This document shows, piece by piece, positions 25,086-32,727 of a DNA stretch of 64,000 bases. The notes under the pieces were generated by a model. The model was not told where the DNA came from and ran no database searches. It worked only from the letters and a program-made list of their open reading frames with translations. Each line of letters begins with the position of its first letter. The first letter of the stretch is position 1. This DNA is from Candidatus Poribacteria bacterium (GTDB lineage Bacteria > Poribacteria > WGA-4E > WGA-3G): contig JAJDTM010000005.1 in the NCBI GenBank assembly GCA_022827185.1, positions 372,001 to 436,000 on the forward strand, written 5' to 3'. The position numbers and the translations under genes were made by a program.

Positions 25086-26768
25086 ATGAAAGTTCCCAAA
25101 CTTACATCTTGGCTGAAACCATTCTTAGTGTTGAGCATTATCTGTGGCTTCGCGCTTACAGCGACAGCACAAAATTATTATCCCCTTGAAGTCGGAAATA
25201 CCTGGATTCTGGAGAGTACCGATGGGGCTGAGAGGCTCACCTATTCTATTACAGGTCCCGAGGTTATCAACGGACAAGAACTTAAGATCCTGAACATCGC
25301 TACCAGTCTTACAAGCGATGCCACCGGCGAGCCATTTGACCATGACAAATATTTTGTCACGCTGAATGACGAAGGGATTCTACTGCATCAAACGATCACA
25401 AACGAAGGCGCGTTTGGCATCGCAGAAGCGACTTTTGATCCACCCGCAATTTTTTTCCCAACCGCATTGCCAGTTGGGCATCAGTGGGAAATTGTGACAG
25501 AGACGGAGCTGGATCTGGTCGGTCCGGTAACCAGCACCAGCACTATAGAAGTTCTCGCAATTGAGGACGTAGAAACACCAGCCGGAACATTTCAAAACTG
25601 CGTTAAGTTGGACATTAAACGTGCAGTCGATACGGCTCTCGGAGTGGTGCATTATCATTTTTTCCAATGGTTGGCACCTGATGTAGGCCCTATCAAATTT
25701 CAGGATGTTATACAAGGTGTTACGTTTGAATTGCAGAGCTACGACTTAGTTGAGGCACCTACAGTTGACGAAACATCTATGGAATCAGAAGTTGAAGAAT
25801 CGAAACCAGAAACTGAAGAATCGAAACCAGAACCAATGGTGGAGAGTGCCAGTTTTGATCTCACGCTTGGACCCGGTTTGAATATGATTTCTATCCCATT
25901 GATGCCGGAAGCGCCTTACACTGCGAAATCATTAGCAGAAATGTTAGAGGCAACCCTTATTATCCGATTAGATGTGCCAACTCAGAATTTTGTTGCTTAC
26001 ACTACGGTTGATGAGGGGAGCGGATTTAGCATTGACGGCGGCAAAGGTTACATCGTTAATACGCTAACGGGTGGTACGGCGACATTCACTGGGACAGCAT
26101 GGGATAACCATCCTGAAGCCGCTGATGACGCACCTGCTGCACCCACGCTTTCCACGCATAAAAACACATGGGCGTTTGTTGTCACCAGTAACATCCGCGA
26201 CATGAAGACGGGCACGGGGTACATCCTCATCGCAAAAAACCTCCGTACTGGCACGATCGCCACGGAGCCTATCACAAGCGAAGTGAAACGTGCCTCCGCT
26301 GTCTGGGCAGACCTCAACCGCAAGAGCGTCGTTGAAGTTGGCGATAAACTCGAAATCGCACTTTACGACGAACGCGGGAATATCGTCTCCGGTCCCTTCC
26401 AGCGCACCGTTTCAACTGCTGACCTTCGTAACGCATTCCTGAATCTGCAATTGACTGTCGGCGACGTGCAACCGAAAGACACGATTCTGGCGCAGAACTA
26501 CCCGAACCCGTTCAACCCTGAAACATGGATTCCGTACCAGTTAAGCAAAGCCGCTGAAGTGTCAATCCATATTCACAATGTGGCGGGGCATCTGGTGCGT
26601 ACGCTGGATTTAGGTCTGAAACCGATAGGTTCGTACATGACACCATCAACCGCAGCATATTGGGATGGTAAAAACGCAGCTGGCGAGCGTGTGGCGAGTG
26701 GTATCTATTTCTATACGCTCCAGACCGCAGATTTCGCTGCAACCCGACGGATGGTTATCCTCAAGTAG
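25086..26768 (+). CDS. Secreted protein with FlgD/Por-like sorting tail (paralogue B)
   Basis: A 560-residue exported protein. After the signal peptide, QNYYPLEVGNTWILES begins the N-terminal domain shared with paralogues A and C. A linker with repeats of EESKPE follows (about 228-250). A second domain starts ASFDLTLGPGLNMISIPLMP (about 255-450). The C-terminal 90 residues, with QNYPNPFNPETWIPYQLS, a GHLVRTLDLG strand and GIYFYTLQTADFAATRRMVI, are an FlgD-Ig / type-A sorting-like domain of the sort used for surface delivery in Bacteroidetes and Poribacteria. AAAGGAG precedes the ATG. A strong terminator follows. Confidence 0.82.
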   Translation: MKVPKLTSWLKPFLVLSIICGFALTATAQNYYPLEVGNTWILESTDGAERLTYSITGPEVINGQELKILNIATSLTSDATGEPFDHDKYFVTLNDEGILLHQTITNEGAFGIAEATFDPPAIFFPTALPVGHQWEIVTETELDLVGPVTSTSTIEVLAIEDVETPAGTFQNCVKLDIKRAVDTALGVVHYHFFQWLAPDVGPIKFQDVIQGVTFELQSYDLVEAPTVDETSMESEVEESKPETEESKPEPMVESASFDLTLGPGLNMISIPLMPEAPYTAKSLAEMLEATLIIRLDVPTQNFVAYTTVDEGSGFSIDGGKGYIVNTLTGGTATFTGTAWDNHPEAADDAPAAPTLSTHKNTWAFVVTSNIRDMKTGTGYILIAKNLRTGTIATEPITSEVKRASAVWADLNRKSVVEVGDKLEIALYDERGNIVSGPFQRTVSTADLRNAFLNLQLTVGDVQPKDTILAQNYPNPFNPETWIPYQLSKAAEVSIHIHNVAGHLVRTLDLGLKPIGSYMTPSTAAYWDGKNAAGERVASGIYFYTLQTADFAATRRMVILK

Positions 26769-26797
26769 GAGACACGAACCTCAAGACGACGCAATTA

Positions 26798-26831
26798 AAC
26801 GCCTTGATGTCATCATCAAGGCGTTTTTTTT
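26798..26831 (+). terminator. Rho-independent terminator of paralogue B
   Basis: A perfect 12-bp stem AACGCCTTGATG / CATCAAGGCGTT with a 4-nt loop and a run of eight Ts, 30 bp after the stop. Confidence 0.92.
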
Positions 26832-26872
26832 CCACACTGCAGGCGTACCTTGCAACCGCGCCTCACTTAAGT

Positions 26873-26953
26873 AGGACTTACGCAGCTCCCTTGCAGTCGG
26901 GCTTTCAAACCCCCACTGCAGTGATAGGTTATCATGGAAAATGCGTAAGTCCT
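26873..26953 (+). repeat. 91-bp element, copy 5 (81 bp)
   Basis: AGGACTTACGCA (26873-26884) to TGCGTAAGTCCT (26942-26953), with a 10-bp deletion beside the core. It ends 23 bp before paralogue C. Confidence 0.85.
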
Positions 26954-26976
26954 GTTAGGAAGGAAAGGGGATTCAA

Positions 26977-27783
26977 GTGATTAGAAACACCGTATTGCTC
27001 ACGGCGGTACTCTGTGCTTTCGTTAGCACAATATCTGCACAAAATTACTACCCCACAAATATTGGGAATACTTGGATCATGGAAAGCACAGACGGTGCTG
27101 AACGTATCACTTACACACTTGAGACACCCGACGAAGTGCTCAACGGTGAAGCGTTTCGCACTCTTAAAATTATAACAGAGGTGTTAGGGACAAGCACGGC
27201 TAATACGAACACGTTCCTTGTTGAGGTCGATGAAGAAGGGATGAAACTTCATAAAGTTGTCGCAGAACTCGGTGATGTGTTCGGTATATCGCGTATAGAA
27301 TTCTCACCACCTGCCGTCTTTTTTCCACCGACGTTTCAACTCGGAGATATATGGGAGATTCTCGGAGAAACGGAGGTATATTTGGTAGGTCCCGTTACGA
27401 TTTCAAGTGTGAACAAAGTCGTCGCTATAGAAGATGTGGTTACACCGGCTGGCACGTTTGAGGATTGTCTGAAAATTAGAATACTCACGAAAACCACCAC
27501 TGCGTCTCAAGCCAGTCGCTCTACGTCCTATCAGTGGCTCGCACCGGATATCGGTCCAGTTAAATTTGAGACGGGTCAGGATATCATCTTTGAATTAGTC
27601 AGTTACAATCTTCCAACGCCTGAGAAACCGTATGATGTGAATGACGATGGCGTTGTCAATATTTTGGACCTCACCTTCGTTGCTTCTCGTTTGGGTCAGG
27701 ATGATCCGAAAGCCGATGTAAATGGCGATGGCACCATTAATATTCTCGATTTAGTACTTATTGCACAGCACTTAGGAAATTAA
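26977..27783 (+). CDS. Secreted protein with C-terminal dockerin pair (paralogue C)
   Basis: A 268-residue exported protein starting with GTG after AGGAAAGGGG. Signal peptide to about residue 21 (STISAQ), then QNYYPTNIGNTWIMESTD and the same domain as paralogues A and B. The linker is nearly absent. The tail DVNDDGVVNILDLTFVASRLG plus DVNGDGTINILDLVLIAQHLG is a dockerin pair very like that of paralogue A. With A and B this forms a tandem family whose C-terminal modules have been exchanged. Confidence 0.8.
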   Translation: MIRNTVLLTAVLCAFVSTISAQNYYPTNIGNTWIMESTDGAERITYTLETPDEVLNGEAFRTLKIITEVLGTSTANTNTFLVEVDEEGMKLHKVVAELGDVFGISRIEFSPPAVFFPPTFQLGDIWEILGETEVYLVGPVTISSVNKVVAIEDVVTPAGTFEDCLKIRILTKTTTASQASRSTSYQWLAPDIGPVKFETGQDIIFELVSYNLPTPEKPYDVNDDGVVNILDLTFVASRLGQDDPKADVNGDGTINILDLVLIAQHLGN

Positions 27784-27834
27784 TAACAACGTGAGCACCC
27801 CTCAAACAGAGATAGCATCCAGAACACCACGGAA

Positions 27835-29403
27835 TTAGATGGAATCCTGTTGCACTTCACCTGCGTCGAGTGTTATTGTATTCCACACAGTCTCTTCATC
27901 GGTTTGCAATCGCCATGAAAATGTGAACGGTGAATCGCCGCCGTTGTAGAAGATGACCTCTGCTTGCTTCTCTTCATTGACAAGGGGTCTCACTAAAGAG
28001 AGAAGCGTTCGCGGGTGGTTTTGTCTGTTGCCCTGTCGGATCTCCAGAAGTTGTGTAACTTTGCTCTGAATTTCACGCGTGCCGAGAAGTAGCGGACCAT
28101 AACACGCCGTAACCGCGCCTTGCCCCCAATTCCGTCCGTGTCCTGCGGCAACCGAACAGACCGCGCCGCCCATATCGGCGTGTTCCCGTCCACCGCGCAA
28201 CACGCGTCGTGCCATCCTCAAACGCGTCGCTGCACTCCGTAACGCACGCATCGCGTAGACAGCCTCACCCGTCACCTGATACGCGAGTGTCAGCGTAGCA
28301 GTTGAGGGCTCCTGAATCGGTTTCACGGATCCATCATCTGACCATTCTCCCCAATACGCCATATCTGAGCGTTTCCCGACACCGGGTTCCCGGCGACGTG
28401 TCTCTTGCGGAAAGATTAATGCCAGCAGTTCTGGTGGTTCGTCAGATAAATCCGCTAATCCGGCACGGATTGCAGCGTCAAATTCGGTATCCTCGAATGT
28501 CCAACGGTAGTAACTTAACGCAGCCGCCGCGGGGTCATTAAACGGATCCCCCAACGATGTCACGAGCGGTTCAACGATGCGTTTCGCCGCTGTTTTGAAT
28601 ACCTCATCCCGAGATAGCAGATAGAGATCGCCTAAAGCATAGATGGCACCAGAAGCCAACAGGACTTCAATGCCAGCGAGCGGATCTCCGGGAATGTGGT
28701 GTGTGCTTGCAACAAGCCGATGTACATTCTTCGCGTCGACCGCGGCTTCATCAAGCCCTTCCGCATCAAGCGTCCAAATCAACGGCATCGGATCGGGTGC
28801 TGCGATGAGCCGTTCTGCCCGCTTTCTGCCGTACCGCAATGCCCATGTTAGATAGCGTTCCTCACCCGTCACACGGGACGCTGCAAGTGCGATATGAATA
28901 AATCGGAAGTGCTCTGCCATCTCATAAGCATTGTTCTCGTCGTTCGCCACATCTTGGCTACCGATATTGTAACCGATAAATGTATCTCGGTCATAATCAT
29001 ACCACGGTGGGATCTCTGGCACCCAATTACCGATATGTTCTGCGGCATCCGTCAACAGATTAACGGCTTCCGTATCCTCAGGTACCAGCCCGATATAGCG
29101 AGGCAAGAAAAGCAGAAAAGGTTCCGGTCCGTGATGTGCCTCCGCCTTCGGCTCATAACCGTGGAAGCAATCGCGTTTTACCCAACCGAGCAGTGCTGCC
29201 TTCAGCGTCTCAAAATGCTGTAGGACAGTTGCATCGCCAGTGATGAGATAGTGTGGAAACCACGCGAGGGCATAGTTCGCCTCGTCTTCGCCACCATCGT
29301 TCGGACCCGGTGGATCGAGCAACATACTCTGTTTCAGCCAACGCTCCATCTCGTTTCTAAGCGTCGTATATTCAGTATAGCACTCGTGGATAGCGGTTTT
29401 CAT
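27835..29403 (-). CDS. Large protein, probable alpha/alpha-barrel (glycosidase-like) fold
   Basis: A 522-residue protein without a signal peptide. Residues 1-420 show regular helix pairs with Trp, Tyr and acidic residues (YALAWFPHYL, GNWVPEIPPWYDYDRDTFIGYN, DENNAYEMAEHFRFIHIA), the look of a six-hairpin glycosidase or polysaccharide lyase. The last 60 residues look like a beta strand domain (EVIFYNGGDSPFTFSW). No catalytic motif is certain. It starts 10 bp after the sugar-isomerase gene and is co-transcribed with it, so a carbohydrate role is likely. Confidence 0.55.
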   Translation of the reverse strand: MKTAIHECYTEYTTLRNEMERWLKQSMLLDPPGPNDGGEDEANYALAWFPHYLITGDATVLQHFETLKAALLGWVKRDCFHGYEPKAEAHHGPEPFLLFLPRYIGLVPEDTEAVNLLTDAAEHIGNWVPEIPPWYDYDRDTFIGYNIGSQDVANDENNAYEMAEHFRFIHIALAASRVTGEERYLTWALRYGRKRAERLIAAPDPMPLIWTLDAEGLDEAAVDAKNVHRLVASTHHIPGDPLAGIEVLLASGAIYALGDLYLLSRDEVFKTAAKRIVEPLVTSLGDPFNDPAAAALSYYRWTFEDTEFDAAIRAGLADLSDEPPELLALIFPQETRRREPGVGKRSDMAYWGEWSDDGSVKPIQEPSTATLTLAYQVTGEAVYAMRALRSAATRLRMARRVLRGGREHADMGGAVCSVAAGHGRNWGQGAVTACYGPLLLGTREIQSKVTQLLEIRQGNRQNHPRTLLSLVRPLVNEEKQAEVIFYNGGDSPFTFSWRLQTDEETVWNTITLDAGEVQQDSI

Positions 29404-29413
29404 TGTTTCTCTC

Positions 29414-30223
29414 CTACAGTAGCGATTTCACAAATTCGATGCTCTGTTTCGCGATCGTCTTCGGATCCGGTTTGAAATCGAATACCTCTGTCGAGACATA
29501 CCCTTTGTAATCAATTTCTTTCAGTGCCTCAATAATCGGTGGATAGTCTACATTACCAGAACCGGGGAGGTAACCGTTGTCGTCATTGGAGTGGAAATGT
29601 GCGACGTGCGGCGCGTGTTTACGGATCTGCGTCGGCATATCTATCCCTTCTTTCGCGGTACTACACACATCCAAAATCATCTGAAAATTCGGATGATTGA
29701 CGGCTTTCACCATCTCAACCGCTTTATCAGGGTGCGTGATGAAGTTCGTCTGATCGCTGGATAGCGGTTCCATACACAGCATGACATCTCTTTCGCCTGC
29801 CAGTGCGGCACTCTCTGAGAAAGTTGCCCGTGCGTATTCCCACGCCTCGTCAAAACTCAGTGGGTCCATCACGTTCCGTTGTTGGGGTGAACCGATGACC
29901 ATCACCTCGCCACCCAAATCCGCGCATAAGTTTACCAGTGCAAGAAAATAATCCCGCGTCTCCTCGCGAATCTCGGCATCCGGATGATTAACGTACAACC
30001 CGGGTGGCGAGACGAGCAGCCAGTGCAGTCCTGCAATCTCTATTTTCGCAGCTTCCGCCGCTTTACGGATACGCGCCCGCTCCGTCTGGCTGATGTCTAA
30101 TACTGAATCTGCCAAGGTAAACGGCGCGATCTCAACCGCCTCGTAGCCGAGTTCAGCAGCATAAGCGAATACATCTTCGATTTTCCAATCTTCAAACATC
30201 TCGTTGCATATTGCAATTTTCAT
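29414..30223 (-). CDS. Sugar phosphate isomerase/epimerase (xylose isomerase-like TIM barrel)
   Basis: A 269-residue TIM-barrel enzyme of the AP-endonuclease-2 superfamily. Motifs: MKIAICNEMFEDWKIEDV at the start, AVEIAPFTL, LHWLLVSPPG, metal ligands in CMEPLSS, ILDVCSTA, HVAHFHSND, and STEVFDFKPD. The substrate is unknown; relatives isomerise or dehydrate sugars and inositols. The start at 30223 follows AGGTAGGACATAAA and lies just after a near-consensus promoter; a longer frame to 30442 crosses that promoter. First gene of a two-gene operon. Confidence 0.85.
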   Translation of the reverse strand: MKIAICNEMFEDWKIEDVFAYAAELGYEAVEIAPFTLADSVLDISQTERARIRKAAEAAKIEIAGLHWLLVSPPGLYVNHPDAEIREETRDYFLALVNLCADLGGEVMVIGSPQQRNVMDPLSFDEAWEYARATFSESAALAGERDVMLCMEPLSSDQTNFITHPDKAVEMVKAVNHPNFQMILDVCSTAKEGIDMPTQIRKHAPHVAHFHSNDDNGYLPGSGNVDYPPIIEALKEIDYKGYVSTEVFDFKPDPKTIAKQSIEFVKSLL

Positions 30224-30251
30224 TTTATGTCCTACCTCTGTTTTTTTATGT

Positions 30252-30280
30252 ATTGTAAAGCGTTCAATCTTTTTTGTCAA
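30252..30280 (-). promoter_or_regulatory. Promoter of the sugar-isomerase operon
   Basis: On the minus strand TTGACA (30280-30275), a 17-bp spacer and TACAAT (30257-30252). The predicted leader is about 22 nt. The remaining 250 bp to the next gene on the plus strand hold nothing else that I recognise. Confidence 0.65.
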
Positions 30281-30526
30281 TTTTTTACTTCTTCCGTAAC
30301 TTTTGGATGATTTATGATATCTTTTTATTTTTCCCCAAAAACCTCGGGCAAAGTGCATCCACGAATGTGTATGTGATAGCACACTGCGTTTTTTGCCCGC
30401 AAAGGGCTTAAAAAACGGGTCTATATTAAGTGCTGGACGCATGTTTATACGATTTGTAATGAAGAATGAGAAGCCGTTATTCAGAAATGGTATAAGAACG
30501 GATAGTTTTTAGGAGGAACATAAAAA

Positions 30527-32506
30527 ATGTCAGAAAAAACAGGGGCCACGCACATTGTCGCTGACAAAGGTCATCCCATGCGTTGGGCTTTACCGGAGGG
30601 TGCGATTTCTCGGTTTGGGCGTGGATGTGTGCATGCTATGGCAGTATCGCCGGATGGTACATACCTCGCAGCCGCAACCAAAATTGGGCTCTGGTGGTAT
30701 GAACTCGCCACAATGCAACCTGTTGCGCTATGGGAAAGAGAACGCGGAATGCTCGGTGCCATTACGATTTCTCATGATGGACAATTGGCTGCGACCGGCA
30801 ACTGGGATGGTGTTATCAAAGTGTGGGATCTCCAGCGGAGCACCTGCATTACAAAAATTGTGCGGCCAGGGGTAAAAGAGCCAGTCCCCAGGACGACTGC
30901 AATTCGGTCTCTTGCCTTTTCACCTGATAACCAGCACCTGGCCGCAACGGGTTACAGTTGTGAGATTGTCTACACCTGGAACCCCAGAACCGGCACACCG
31001 CTGGCTACGTTCCATGAGCCCGAAAGAGAAACACGCAGTGCTTCCCCCTCTCTCCCTCGACCCGTTGTTTTTTCGCCAGACAGTCGCCTGCTGGCGTGTA
31101 CGGCTGCCGGGACAACAGATGGCTCCGATGTTGTTTTGGTGTGGGATGTCGTAACCGGTGAGCGCATCGCCTGTCTTACCGAACAACCGCGCTTTGTCCG
31201 CAGCCTCTGCTTTTCACCTTGTGGACAAACGCTGGCCATCGGCAGCGATAAAGGCACAGTGCAAGTATGGGATGCGAAGACTTGGGAACAGCAGCGAGTC
31301 TATCAGAACTATGATGCCACCGCTCGCATGAGCGTCTGCTATTCACAGGAAGGCGTTCTTCATACGCTGGAAAATGTCCTGGAAAAAAACACTGTCGTCG
31401 TGTGGGACGTGGAACGTCATGAAAAACGCTACACGTACGTTGAAAAGGAATGGGAGATTGAAGCAGCACTTTTTTCAAGCAGTTCGCATTTTGTTGTTGC
31501 TGGGGGAAAGGAATGGGCAGTCTGGTCACCCGGGGATACCAACCCCCGCAAGTTGCCTTATTTACATGTCAACGGTACTCCGAATTCCGTAGCGTTCTCA
31601 CAAGATGGCAAAAAGTTGGTAGCCGGAAAGTATGGAAGCACACTCTTCTGGAATATTGCCAACCCCATGCAACCGCCAACTTTTTTCAAAATATCCGATG
31701 ACCCACAAGACGTTTTTGTGTCCACTTCAGAGAAAATTCGCTCGACAGCATTTGCGTATGATGAAAACAGTGTTAAAATAACCGTTAAAATAGGGGAAAC
31801 CGACGAAAACACGACACCTATGACACTTACACTTCCCGACCCAGAGGCAGTGGTGACTGCCGCTGCACACGCCCCGCTACGAAATCTCATCGCGTGCGGG
31901 GATAGCAAAGGGCATCTGTATGTATGGGATATGAGAAGTGGTGACGTGCGCTATGTGCTCACACACTCTCTCCCCTTAGAAGGGCATTGGGATGATGATC
32001 ATAATCGCATCAGCAGCCTTATATTCAGCCACGACGGTAAATACCTTGTAAGTGTTCCGAGTTCTTCTAACACGATGGCAAATCTATGGGACATTGATAC
32101 TGGGAAAGAAATTCCTGGTTTCCGTGTCAACCCTGTCGATGCTGTCGCGTTTTCACCTTGCGGTCATAAGATTGCTTGTTGTATGGGAAAGAAAATCCGA
32201 TTGTGGGATGTCGATAGTTGTCGAACGTTCTTGACGCTTCCTCATGATATATATCCGAATGCCTTGGCGTTTTCACCTTGTGGAAAATATCTTGCTTCTG
32301 GCTTGTGGTGGAATCCAAGCGTGGAAACAGAAAAGGTGCCTATTCGCTTATGGGAAGTTGCCACTGGTGAAAATATAGCGACTTTCTGGGGACATCCGAC
32401 CGATATCCAAGACCTCGCGTTTTCACCCGACGGTACCCTCTTAGCGAGTGGGAGTTTTGACAGCACCATCCTCCTCTGGGACCTGAAATCCATAATAGGT
32501 TCTTAA
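30527..32506 (+). CDS. WD40-repeat protein with about 14 repeats
   Basis: A 659-residue protein made almost entirely of WD40 repeats. I count about 14 units ending in V/L-W-D or similar (KVWDLQ, LVWDVV, QVWDAK, VVWDVE, YVWDMR, NLWDID, RLWDVD, RLWEVA, LLWDLK); the ninth is degenerate. That fits two seven-bladed propellers. There is no signal peptide, membrane segment or sigma domain, so it should be cytosolic. Several blades read FSPCG instead of FSPDG. TAGGAGG precedes the ATG. A truncated MacB-type permease follows after 23 bp. It is probably a scaffold or sensor; partner unknown. Confidence 0.85.
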   Translation: MSEKTGATHIVADKGHPMRWALPEGAISRFGRGCVHAMAVSPDGTYLAAATKIGLWWYELATMQPVALWERERGMLGAITISHDGQLAATGNWDGVIKVWDLQRSTCITKIVRPGVKEPVPRTTAIRSLAFSPDNQHLAATGYSCEIVYTWNPRTGTPLATFHEPERETRSASPSLPRPVVFSPDSRLLACTAAGTTDGSDVVLVWDVVTGERIACLTEQPRFVRSLCFSPCGQTLAIGSDKGTVQVWDAKTWEQQRVYQNYDATARMSVCYSQEGVLHTLENVLEKNTVVVWDVERHEKRYTYVEKEWEIEAALFSSSSHFVVAGGKEWAVWSPGDTNPRKLPYLHVNGTPNSVAFSQDGKKLVAGKYGSTLFWNIANPMQPPTFFKISDDPQDVFVSTSEKIRSTAFAYDENSVKITVKIGETDENTTPMTLTLPDPEAVVTAAAHAPLRNLIACGDSKGHLYVWDMRSGDVRYVLTHSLPLEGHWDDDHNRISSLIFSHDGKYLVSVPSSSNTMANLWDIDTGKEIPGFRVNPVDAVAFSPCGHKIACCMGKKIRLWDVDSCRTFLTLPHDIYPNALAFSPCGKYLASGLWWNPSVETEKVPIRLWEVATGENIATFWGHPTDIQDLAFSPDGTLLASGSFDSTILLWDLKSIIGS

Positions 32507-32529
32507 TCCGACATTGATTTGGGTGTCGC

Positions 32530-32715
32530 ATGAAATTCTCTGATGCAATTGCTACCGGTATGCGGCATATCCAGGAAAATAGCCTCCGTGTGGCATTATC
32601 CATCCTCGGCATCTTCATCGGCATTGCGAGCGTCCTTTGCCTGATGGCTATTGGCGATGGGGCGAAATTTCTCGTCGCGGATCAATATGAAATCAATAGA
32701 TATTGCCCACCGTGA
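32530..32715 (+). pseudogene. N-terminal fragment of a MacB-type permease
   Basis: The 61-residue frame starts MKFSDAIATGMRHIQENSLR and continues ALSILGIFIGIASVLCLM, matching the first membrane helix of the permeases at 36005 and 62669. After GAKFLVADQ the match stops and eight unrelated residues precede the stop. The other about 350 residues of a MacB permease are absent; the next DNA is the 3' end of the sigma-WD40 gene on the opposite strand. A deletion or insertion event probably removed the rest. Confidence 0.75.
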
Positions 32716-32727
32716 AGATAGCAATAT

